Of a stretch of 7,795 nt of DNA, positions 1-5,228 are shown piece after piece; the stretch's first letter is position 1; the number at the start of each line of letters is the position of its first letter. The position numbers were made by a program, and so were the translations under genes. The stretch spans positions 1 through 7,795 of the forward strand of contig JANYAA010000284.1 in assembly GCA_025355255.1 (NCBI GenBank), read 5' to 3'. Below the pieces are notes generated by a model that saw nothing but the letters and a program-made list of their open reading frames with translations, was not told where the DNA came from and did not search any database. This DNA is from Chloroflexota bacterium (GTDB lineage: Bacteria > Chloroflexota > Limnocylindria > Limnocylindrales > CSP1-4).

Positions 1-1377
1 CGGCACGGTCCCCGCGGCGGCGTGGGCGGCGGCCAGACGCGCGGTGATGATCTCGTGAGCGCTCTGCGGATCCACCGTGGTGCCGTACTTGAGCGTCAGC
101 GGCGACGCGGCGGCCAACGCGCCCAGCTCCTCCGGCGCCAGGGGCGCCATCCGCGAGTCCGGCGGCAGCAGCCGGGTGGCCGCAAGGGGCGTCGGCACAC
201 CGCGCGGTGACAGCACCGTCACGAGCGCCTCGCCGATGCCCAGGCTCATGATCGTCTGCTCCACGTTGTAGTGCGTGGTCACGGGGAAGGTTCGGGCGGT
301 CTTCCGCAGCGCATCGGCGTCGTCAGGTGTGAAGGCCCGCAGCGCGTGCTGTACGCGATTGCCAAGCTGCGCCAAGATGGGCGAGGGAACGTCCTGTGGC
401 GCCTGCGTCACGAAGTACACGCCAACACCCTTGGAACGGATAAGGCGCGCGGTCCGCTCCACCTGATCCAGCAGCGCGGTGGAGGCGTCCTTGAACAGCA
501 GGTGGGCCTCGTCAAAGAAGAAGGCGAGCTTCGGCTTGGGCAGGTCGCCCACTTCGGGGAGCGCCGTGTACAGGCGCGCCAGCATCCACAGGACAAAGGT
601 CGCGTACAGGCGCGGCTTGTCCATGATGTCCGAGACTTCCAGCAGGCTGATCACGCCGCGGCCGTCAGGCGTCATGGCGAGCAGGTCGTTGACGTCAAAC
701 TCAGGCTCGCCAAAGAACACGGACGAGCCGTCCTGCTCCAGCGTCACGATCGAGCGCAGGATCACGCCCAGCGTGGCCGGCGCAATGCCGCCGAGGTCCT
801 CAAGGATCGCCTTGCCGTCGTCTGAGCCCAGAAACTTCAGCGTGGTGCGCAGGTCCGCGAGGTCCAAAAGGGGCAGCTGGTTCTGGTCGCAGTAGTGGAA
901 GACCATCGAGAGGACGGAGACCTGCGTCTCGTTGAGGTCGAGCACCTTGCCCATGAGCAGCGGGCCAAACGAGCTGACGCTTGCCCGGACGTGGCCCCCC
1001 AGGTTGCCCGAGAGCGAGAGCACCTGGATTGGGTGGGCAGCGGCGGCAAAGGTCCAGCCCATCTGCGTGCAGCGCTCAAGCACCTTGGGATCGGCGGCGT
1101 TGCCGGCCGCGCCGATGCCCGAAAGGTCACCCTTCACGTCCACAGCGAACACGGGAACGCCCGCGGCACTCAGCTGACCGGCAAAGAGCTGGAGCGTCTT
1201 GGTCTTGCCGGTGCCCGTGGCGCCAGCGATCAGCCCGTGACGGTTGACGCGCGACAGGGGCACCGCAACGTGGACCTCGGGCAGAAGGTCGGTGCCGAGC
1301 ATCGGCACGCCCAGGGCGATCACAGGCTCGTTGAACGTGTAGCCCGCCGACATCTCCGCCTTGAACCCGTCGTCCAC
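1..1377 (-). CDS. HerA-like ATPase, DUF853/YjgR family (C-terminus cut by window edge)
   Basis: The sequence shows 459 codons read leftwards from a GTG at 1377 and still open at base 1. A GGAGG Shine-Dalgarno (1389-1385) lies 7 nt before the GTG, which decides the start; the next in-frame start, ATG 1353, has no comparable site. The N-terminal part reads YTFNEPV, followed by Walker A GATGTGKT at residues 52-59. Walker B is LAFFFDEAHLLF with D289/E290. The segment VYFVTQAPQDVP (320-331) and then NRVQHALRAFTPDD match the sensor and arginine-finger regions typical of DUF853/YjgR proteins in the HerA/FtsK superfamily. Such proteins are presumed cytoplasmic hexameric DNA-pumping or helicase ATPases; the cellular role of this family is poorly defined. 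Family members are usually about 500 residues, so perhaps 40-80 residues are missing beyond the edge. It is transcribed divergently from the DUF4332 gene. Family assignment is firm; function is inferred. Confidence 0.93.
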   Translation of the reverse strand, partial: MDDGFKAEMSAGYTFNEPVIALGVPMLGTDLLPEVHVAVPLSRVNRHGLIAGATGTGKTKTLQLFAGQLSAAGVPVFAVDVKGDLSGIGAAGNAADPKVLERCTQMGWTFAAAAHPIQVLSLSGNLGGHVRASVSSFGPLLMGKVLDLNETQVSVLSMVFHYCDQNQLPLLDLADLRTTLKFLGSDDGKAILEDLGGIAPATLGVILRSIVTLEQDGSSVFFGEPEFDVNDLLAMTPDGRGVISLLEVSDIMDKPRLYATFVLWMLARLYTALPEVGDLPKPKLAFFFDEAHLLFKDASTALLDQVERTARLIRSKGVGVYFVTQAPQDVPSPILAQLGNRVQHALRAFTPDDADALRKTARTFPVTTHYNVEQTIMSLGIGEALVTVLSPRGVPTPLAATRLLPPDSRMAPLAPEELGALAAASPLTLKYGTTVDPQSAHEIITARLAAAHAAAGTVP

Positions 1378-1384
1378 GTGCCGC

Positions 1385-1389
1385 CCTCC
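1385..1389 (-). promoter_or_regulatory. Shine-Dalgarno of the HerA-like ATPase
   Basis: GGAGG on the minus strand lies 7 nt upstream of GTG 1377. It supports this GTG rather than ATG 1353 as the start. Confidence 0.8.
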
Positions 1390-1396
1390 AAATGTG

Positions 1397-1427
1397 TTGC
1401 TGCAATCGCCCGCGCGGTCCGTATCAT
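1397..1427 (+). promoter_or_regulatory. Candidate sigma-70-like promoter for the DUF4332 gene
   Basis: TTGCTG (1397-1402) and TATCAT (1422-1427) are separated by 19 nt inside the 116-bp divergent region. The expected transcript start would leave a leader of about 60 nt before ATG 1494. The spacing is longer than the ideal 17 nt, so this is a weak call. I saw no convincing -35/-10 pair in the opposite direction for the ATPase. Confidence 0.3.
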
Positions 1428-1493
1428 CGCACCCGACGGGGAGAGGGCCACTCCGGCGCCGGACCCCAGCAACAGTACGGTTGAGGGAACACC

Positions 1494-1898
1494 ATGAAGA
1501 TCGACGAGGTCGAGGGCATCGGCGCCACGTACGCGGCGAAGTTGAACGAAGCCGGCGTCAAGAGCACGGACGACCTGCTTTCGACAGGCGCCAGCGCCAA
1601 CGGCCGCGCCAAGCTGGCCGAGGCGACGGGCATCTCCGGCAAGCTGATCCTCGAGTGGGTCAACCACGTGGACCTCATGCGCCTCAAGGGCGTCGGGTCG
1701 GAGTACTCCGATCTCCTCGAGGCCGCCGGCGTGGATTCTCCGGCCGAGCTTGCCCAGCGCAACGCCGCGAACCTCGCGACGACTATTGACGAGGTTGTCG
1801 CCGCGCGACCGGGCATCGTGCGCCGTGCGCCGACGCAGTCGATGATCGAGGGCTGGATCGCCGAGGCCAAGACACTGTCGAGGATCGTCTCGCACTGA
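1494..1898 (+). CDS. DUF4332 helix-hairpin-helix domain protein
   Basis: A 134-residue protein starting at ATG 1494, with GAGGGA (1483-1488) 5 nt upstream. It has two tandem helix-hairpin-helix-like modules. The first reads IDEVEGIGATYAAKLNEAGV at residues 3-22. The second is LMRLKGVGSEYSDLLEAAGV, with its GVG turn around residues 65-67. This arrangement and length are typical of stand-alone DUF4332 proteins, whose 'xxGIGxxxAxxLxxAGI' turns resemble non-specific DNA-binding HhH motifs. There is no signal peptide or membrane segment, so it should be cytoplasmic. The C-terminal part (about residues 95-134) looks helical and ends in RIVSH. It is divergent from a HerA-like DNA-translocating ATPase, so a shared DNA-related role is possible but not shown. 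Its biochemical function is unknown. A hairpin terminator follows. Confidence 0.88.
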   Translation: MKIDEVEGIGATYAAKLNEAGVKSTDDLLSTGASANGRAKLAEATGISGKLILEWVNHVDLMRLKGVGSEYSDLLEAAGVDSPAELAQRNAANLATTIDEVVAARPGIVRRAPTQSMIEGWIAEAKTLSRIVSH

Positions 1899-1904
1899 TC
1901 CTGG

Positions 1905-1922
1905 GGCGGCGCTTGTGCCGCC
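1905..1922 (+). other. Small stem-loop just after the DUF4332 stop codon
   Basis: GGCGGC (1905-1910) pairs with GCCGCC (1917-1922) around a 6-nt loop, 6 nt after the TGA. It is short and has no T run. It may help end the transcript or protect its 3' end together with the stronger hairpin at 1943, but chance occurrence in GC-rich DNA is quite possible. Confidence 0.35.
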
Positions 1923-1942
1923 ACCACGCACAGATCGCGCCC

Positions 1943-1970
1943 ACGGGGCCGGAGGAATCCGGCCCCGTTT
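1943..1970 (+). terminator. Rho-independent terminator of the DUF4332 gene
   Basis: A perfect 10-bp stem, ACGGGGCCGG / CCGGCCCCGT, closes a 6-nt loop (AGGAAT). The T that ends the stem and the two that follow it make a TTT run (1968-1970). It lies 44 nt after the stop at 1898. Stem strength and placement support a terminator; the T tract is short. Confidence 0.7.
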
Positions 1971-2033
1971 GGATTCGCCTGGCGTACCCCGGCCCAAGCG
2001 ACGCGCCCGCCCTCAATACCCGTGGCGGTGGTG

Positions 2034-2066
2034 CTAGAGCCGAAACTTCGCCCCCTTCGGCTCGAG
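2034..2066. other. Stem-loop in the leader region
   Basis: GAGCCGAA (2037-2044) pairs perfectly with TTCGGCTC (2056-2063) around an 11-nt loop. Past one mismatch, C2034-T2035 pair with A2065-G2066. There is no T run on either side, so it is not a typical terminator. Its role is unknown. Confidence 0.4.
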
Positions 2067-2210
2067 AGGGCGCATTTGGCTGCACCAGCGTGCTCAGCCC
2101 CGCCCGATGGGCGCCGACAGCCGCGGCTAGCACAACGCTCAGTCGTATGACGGAACTGGCCACACGGCAGGCAGCTCCGGAGCGGCACATGTGGGACTTC
2201 TCATCTTGCG

Positions 2211-2232
2211 GGCGGCTCCGAAGGGGTCCGCC
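2211..2232 (+). other. Stem-loop about 90 nt upstream of the secreted protein start
   Basis: GGCGG (2211-2215) pairs with CCGCC (2228-2232). After one C-T mismatch, TCC pairs with GGG (one G-T pair) around a GAAG tetraloop. It lies in the expected 5' leader and could stabilise or regulate the mRNA. Evidence is only the fold drawn by hand. Confidence 0.35.
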
Positions 2233-2308
2233 GTAAGGAACTCGAAAGGCGCCCACGAGCAGTCTGCTGGCACGCAGTCCAACCGGGATTGCAGAGCATC
2301 GTGAGAGC

Positions 2309-2315
2309 AAAGGAG
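2309..2315 (+). promoter_or_regulatory. Strong ribosome binding site that fixes a TTG start
   Basis: AAAGGAG lies 6 nt before TTG 2322. The earlier in-frame candidates, TTG 2289 and GTG 2301, have no such site and would put 11 or 7 extra residues in front of the signal peptide. Confidence 0.85.
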
Positions 2316-2321
2316 CAGACC

Positions 2322-3203
2322 TTGCGCAAGAACATCGCCGCTGGGATCGTCGCCAGCGCGTTCCTCATCGGCACCGCCGGCGCCACGCTCGTCCTGCCGA
2401 ACCTGGCCGCGGCGGCCGACCCTACCGCGGCACCGACCGTCACGGCCGGAACTACCAGCCCTGGCGTCAACGCCAATCTGGGCAACCACTGCGGCCCGGG
2501 CGGATTTGACGCCGATGACCTCACCGCCGCCGCCAAGGCCCTCGGCATGACGGAGGCCGATCTCACCGCCGCGCTCCAGGGCGGCAAGACCCCGGCTGCC
2601 ATCGCCACGGCACAGGGCGTGGACCTCGCAAAGGTGATCGACGCGATCGTCACGGCTGACAAGGCCGAGATCGCCGCCGCCGTCAAGGCGGGGACGATGA
2701 CGCAGGCGCAGGCCGACGAGCGCATCGCCAACCTGACCGCACACGTCACCGACGAGGTCAACGGCGTGGCGGGCGGGCCGGGCGGTCACGGCGGCGGCAT
2801 GGGCAAGGGCGGTCGCGGCGGCCACGGCGCCGATGACGTGGCCGCAGCTGCCAAGGCCCTCGGCATGACCGATGCGGACGTCACCGCCGCCCTCGAGAGC
2901 GGCAAGACCCTCGCGACGCTGGCCAAGGACAAGGGTGTTGACCTCCAGAGGGTGACCGACGCCATCGTTGCCGTCGACAAGGCCGAGATCGCCGCCGCCG
3001 TCAAGGCGGGGACGATGACGCAGGCGCAGGCCGACGAGCGCATCGCCAACCTGACCGCACACGTGACCGACGAGGTCAACGGCGTGGCGGGCGGGCCGGG
3101 CGGTCACGGCGGCTTCGGCGGCGGTCGAGCCCATGGTGGCCCGGACGGCCACGGCCCGCACGGGCAGGCACCGAGCGCCACTTCCGGCACCACAGGCGGC
3201 TGA
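2322..3203 (+). CDS. Secreted Gly/His-rich protein with two tandem 106-residue repeats
   Basis: A 293-residue protein with a TTG start chosen from the AAAGGAG site. Residues 1-32 look like a Sec signal peptide: RKN, then a hydrophobic core, then LAAAA before D33, with cleavage likely after A32. A Pro/Thr/Ala-rich linker (33-55) contains the only cysteine (C57) at its end. Two homologous units start near residues 64 and 170. Each has an 'AAAKALGMT-ADLTAAL..GKT' segment resembling a helical-hairpin motif of actinobacterial secreted proteins, then a 'VDLAKVIDAIV' helix, then 'TMTQAQADERIANLTAHVTDEVNG', then a Gly/His-rich linker. The C-terminal 29 residues are also Gly/His-rich. I recognise no enzyme motifs. 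The structure suggests an extracytoplasmic binding or structural protein; His/Gly stretches could bind metal, which is inference. It is monocistronic, followed by a hairpin, and convergent with pheA. Confidence 0.88.
   Translation: MRKNIAAGIVASAFLIGTAGATLVLPNLAAAADPTAAPTVTAGTTSPGVNANLGNHCGPGGFDADDLTAAAKALGMTEADLTAALQGGKTPAAIATAQGVDLAKVIDAIVTADKAEIAAAVKAGTMTQAQADERIANLTAHVTDEVNGVAGGPGGHGGGMGKGGRGGHGADDVAAAAKALGMTDADVTAALESGKTLATLAKDKGVDLQRVTDAIVAVDKAEIAAAVKAGTMTQAQADERIANLTAHVTDEVNGVAGGPGGHGGFGGGRAHGGPDGHGPHGQAPSATSGTTGG
2658..2795 (+). repeat. 138-bp direct repeat, copy 1
   Basis: This stretch (codons 113-158) matches 2976-3113 with a single mismatch (C2747 versus G3065, a silent GTC/GTG change). 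The offset is 318 bp, exactly 106 codons, so the duplication is in frame. Confidence 0.95.
2976..3113 (+). repeat. 138-bp direct repeat, copy 2
   Basis: Second copy (codons 219-264), 137 of 138 bases identical to 2658-2795. The preceding parts of the two units (2511-2657 and 2829-2975) differ at about a quarter of positions by hand count, so the near-identity starts abruptly. Confidence 0.95.
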
Positions 3204-3214
3204 CGCCTTGACCT

Positions 3215-3244
3215 GACGCGCCGACCACTCTCGGCCGGCGCGTC
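3215..3244 (+). terminator. Probable terminator of the secreted repeat protein gene
   Basis: GACGCGCCG (3215-3223) pairs perfectly with CGGCGCGTC (3236-3244) across a 12-nt loop, 11 nt after the TGA at 3201-3203. The following bases are CCCCTT, so the T tract is poor. Position and the 9-bp GC stem support the call. Confidence 0.55.
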
Positions 3245-3502
3245 CCCTTCACACGACCCGGGGCTTGGCAGCGATGCCGGCTCCGGGCCGTTTCGCGTTC
3301 CGGCGCGGCGAAGCGCGTTGTTTCGGCCGCGGGTGACTCCCAGTCGCGTTTGCCCTGGGTTGCAACGGCGGTGCGGGACCCCCAGTCCCCAGGCGCAGTC
3401 GCCGGGCACCTATCCCCGGCCCGAAACGGGGTCGCTACGGGCGCCCCAGTCCCGCGGCGCCGTCACGCGGCATGGAAGCCGTGACTCGCAGTCAGAGAGC
3501 GG
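3245..3502. other. Convergent intergenic region with degenerate CAGTC-centred repeats
   Basis: No gene is supported here. Four similar dyads occur: GACTCCCAGTC (3335-3345), GGGACCCCCAGTCCC (3375-3389), GGGCGCCCCAGTCCC (3439-3453) and GACTCGCAGTC (3483-3493). Their CAGTC cores start at 3341, 3383, 3447 and 3489, with 42, 64 and 42 bp between them; a lone CAGTC sits at 3396. GTTTCG or CGAAAC words lie nearby (3290-3294, 3319-3324, 3422-3427). Competing hairpins are also visible: GCCGGG/CCCGGC (3401-3406 with 3415-3420) and CCCCG/CGGGG (3414-3418 with 3427-3431). It may be a small repeat family or a shared terminator zone. Confidence 0.5.
3462..3485 (-). terminator. Possible terminator hairpin downstream of pheA
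   Basis: Read on the minus strand, GTCAC then GGC pair with GCC then GTGAC around a 6-nt loop (TTCCAT), with a 2-nt bulge. It starts 17 nt after the pheA stop. No T run follows, so termination activity is uncertain. Confidence 0.35.
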
Positions 3503-4378
3503 CTAGTCCTCGGCCGCCCTCGGGTACGTGCCCAGGATGCGGACCACCTCGGTCTCCTCGGCCAGCGCGGCCAAGGCGTCGGCGCAGGCGGGCGAAGCGG
3601 GATCCCCGTCGAGGTCCACCCAGAACAGGTACTCCCAGCGCGACCCGCGCTCCGTCCACGGACGCGACTCCAGACGCGACAGGTTCAGCCCGCGCGTGGC
3701 GAACGCGCCCAGCGAGCGGTGCAGCGAGCCCGCAACGTTGCGCACGGCAAACACCATCGACGTGCGGGCGGGACCGGCCACCGCGGCCGGAGCAGCAGCG
3801 GCCAGCACCACGGACTCCGCGCCGCGCCGGGTGATCACCGCAAAGCGCGTTCGGTTGTCGTCGCCGGTCTGGATGTTGTCGGCGAGGATCTCCAGGCCGT
3901 AGATCGCCGCGACGCGAGCCGACGCAACGGCTGCCGCGCCGCGCTCACCGCGCTCGGCCACCTGCTTGGCGGCGCCGGCCGTGTTGTAGGTCGTCTGGAT
4001 GGTCCACGGCCGCGACCGGAGGAACTCATCTGCCTGGGCCAGCGCCGCGGAGATGGAGTAGACCCGTTCGATCGTGTCCAGCCGTTCGCCCGGCAACCCC
4101 AGCAAGGCCAGCCGAACCGGCACGGTGACTTCGCCGGCAATCGGCAGGTCAAATGCCCACAAGAGGTCTAGGTTCTCGCGGATCGTGCCCAGCAGCGAAC
4201 TCTCGACGGGGACCACACCGGCGTCAGCTGCCCCATCTCGGACCGCCGCAAAGACAGAATAGAACGAGGACATCGGCACGGCATCCGGCTCAGCGAAGAA
4301 CCGCAGCACCGCCTCCTCGGCAAACGCGCCCGGCTCGCCCGTATACGCCACGCGGATGCGCGCTGGCGCGGCGCTCAC
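3503..4378 (-). CDS. pheA: Prephenate dehydratase with ACT regulatory domain
   Basis: A 291-residue monofunctional enzyme that converts prephenate to phenylpyruvate in phenylalanine synthesis, in the cytoplasm. The GTG start at 4378 overlaps the methyltransferase stop in GTGA (4378-4375), which implies translational coupling. The catalytic domain (about 7-185) begins IRVAYTGEPGAFAEEA and contains YNTAGAAKQVAE (131-142). It also has the signature DNIQTGDDNRTRF (167-179) with the catalytic T177-R178-F179. The ACT domain (about 205-285) has AGSLHRSLGAFATRGLNLSR and the ESRP motif (237-240) that forms the phenylalanine effector site, so feedback inhibition by phenylalanine is expected. One oddity: the usual 'PxENS/T' motif reads PVESS (57-61), with Ser60 (codon AGT) in place of the conserved Asn. 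The length is normal. It is the last gene of the minus-strand cluster. Confidence 0.95.
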   Translation of the reverse strand: MSAAPARIRVAYTGEPGAFAEEAVLRFFAEPDAVPMSSFYSVFAAVRDGAADAGVVPVESSLLGTIRENLDLLWAFDLPIAGEVTVPVRLALLGLPGERLDTIERVYSISAALAQADEFLRSRPWTIQTTYNTAGAAKQVAERGERGAAAVASARVAAIYGLEILADNIQTGDDNRTRFAVITRRGAESVVLAAAAPAAVAGPARTSMVFAVRNVAGSLHRSLGAFATRGLNLSRLESRPWTERGSRWEYLFWVDLDGDPASPACADALAALAEETEVVRILGTYPRAAED

Positions 4379-5184
4379 GGGCGACGCCCCTGGATCACCT
4401 GCATCGACACGGGGATCGCATAGCCATCGGCGCGGCGATAGACCGCGGCCAGCACATCGAAGGCGGCGCGGATGGCCCCGCGGATGGCGGGCGGCTGCCG
4501 GGTGATGGTGGGCGGGATCCGCACCGCCGAACCCAGAACGCCGTCCCACAGCGTGTCCAGATCGGGAACGCGCGCCTCAAACATGATCCGGCTCAGGCCC
4601 ACCGACGCAAAGCCTGCCGCGGTGAAAAGCGCGCGCAGCTCCTCGTCCGAGCGGAAGTGCGTTGGACCTGCGGGGATCCCGGGCGGCGGCGGCGCGCCAA
4701 CGGCTGATACGGCATCCACAAACAGCCCCAGCACCCGGTTGCGGCTTGGCGCATCCCACGTGGCCAACGCCAGACGACCGCCCGGCCGCAGGACCCGCCG
4801 GGCCTCGGCCAGCGCCACCTCAGGGCTCCCCACGTGGTTGAACACAAAGCCGCCAAGGACGGCGTCAAACGCGCCCTCGCCAGCGGGGATCGCCTCAAAG
4901 GAGCCCAGACGAAACGGGATAGACGGGTTGGCGAGCGCGGCGCGGCGAACCATCGAGGGCGCCGCGTCGATGCCCACGGTGTCTGCGCCCAGCCCGGCGG
5001 CTGCGGCCGCGAGATCGCCCGGGCCGGAGCCCACGTCCAGCACCTGCAGCCCGCGCGCAACACCTGCCGCCGCCAGCAGGGACCCGTTGGCCCTTGCGGT
5101 TAGCTCGCGCAGGAAGCCGTAGGAGCCGGCGGCTGCCTCCCAGGCGTCAAGTTCAAAACGGTTGAACGCCTCGGCGTCCAGCAT
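4375..5184 (-). CDS. Class I SAM-dependent methyltransferase (UbiE-like)
   Basis: A 269-residue protein from ATG 5184, which I prefer because homologue-like sequence begins at once (MLDAEAFNRFELDAWEAAAG). An alternative GTG at 5244 would add 20 low-complexity residues and overlap the upstream gene by 16 bp; neither start has a clear Shine-Dalgarno. The Rossmann-fold methyltransferase motifs are in order: motif I VLDVGSGPGD (48-57), the acidic residue binding the SAM ribose in VGIDAAPSM (D73), motif II around FDAVLGGFVFNH (106-117), and motif III VLRPGGRLALATW (131-143). The C-terminal third (about 165-269), presumably substrate-binding, has no diagnostic motif. The substrate is unknown: quinone-like, small-molecule and natural-product methylation are all possible. 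It lies between a LeuA-type regulatory protein and pheA, overlapping pheA by 4 bp, so it is probably co-transcribed with amino-acid genes. Confidence 0.85.
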   Translation of the reverse strand: MLDAEAFNRFELDAWEAAAGSYGFLRELTARANGSLLAAAGVARGLQVLDVGSGPGDLAAAAAGLGADTVGIDAAPSMVRRAALANPSIPFRLGSFEAIPAGEGAFDAVLGGFVFNHVGSPEVALAEARRVLRPGGRLALATWDAPSRNRVLGLFVDAVSAVGAPPPPGIPAGPTHFRSDEELRALFTAAGFASVGLSRIMFEARVPDLDTLWDGVLGSAVRIPPTITRQPPAIRGAIRAAFDVLAAVYRRADGYAIPVSMQVIQGRRP

Positions 5185-5188
5185 TACG

Positions 5189-5223
5189 GGCGAGACGCCG
5201 GGCCCGGTGGCCCCCGTCTCGCC
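5189..5223 (-). promoter_or_regulatory. Strong stem-loop at the methyltransferase start
   Basis: GGCGAGACG pairs with CGTCTCGCC over 9 bp, and an inner GGGCC/GGCCC stem of 5 bp closes a 4-nt loop, with a small asymmetric internal loop between. It fills the gap between the upstream stop (5229) and ATG 5184, exactly where a ribosome binding site would sit. There is no T run on the minus strand, so it is not a normal terminator. It could limit ribosome access or protect mRNA ends. If translation starts at GTG 5244, it lies inside the coding region. Confidence 0.5.
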
Positions 5224-5228
5224 GGCGC

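Larger units (their letters stand above)
1971..2321 (+). other. Gene-free leader upstream of the secreted repeat protein
   Basis: These 351 bp hold no protein I can support on either strand. Visible structure: a hairpin at 2034-2066, another at 2211-2232, two 10-bp palindromes (2119-2128 and 2174-2183) that are close to chance expectation at this GC content, and AGCAG-T-CTGCT at 2258-2268. I found no well-spaced -35/-10 pair. It probably contains the promoter and a long 5' leader of the gene at 2322. It matches no riboswitch class I could recognise by eye. Confidence 0.6.

Noticed and set aside
895..1497. A 200-codon plus-strand frame opposite the HerA-like ATPase.
   Set aside because: It is a shadow of the ATPase on the other strand; the Walker A and B motifs are on the minus strand, and the frame runs into the divergent promoter region.
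2119..2183. Two perfect 10-bp palindromes (2119-2128, 2174-2183) as an operator pair.
   Set aside because: They differ from each other in sequence, and such palindromes are expected about once per 500 bp at this base composition.
1913..2236. A 107-codon plus-strand frame starting at a TTG just after the DUF4332 gene.
   Set aside because: It begins inside the terminator zone, reads through the 10-bp terminator stem, has no ribosome site and looks like random GC-rich translation.
2139..3161. A 340-codon open frame on the minus strand opposite the secreted repeat protein.
   Set aside because: It is antisense to a gene with a strong ribosome site, signal peptide and repeat structure. Its composition is the usual product of a GC-rich antisense frame, and it shows no recognisable motif.
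3334..3493. CRISPR-like array from the repeated CAGTC dyads.
   Set aside because: The repeats are only about 11-15 bp, degenerate, unevenly spaced and without cas genes nearby.
4379..4549. An upstream extension of pheA to a start at 4549.
   Set aside because: It would overlap the methyltransferase by 171 bp more and adds a sequence with no PheA similarity. GTG 4378, in the GTGA overlap, sits just ahead of the conserved start of the domain.
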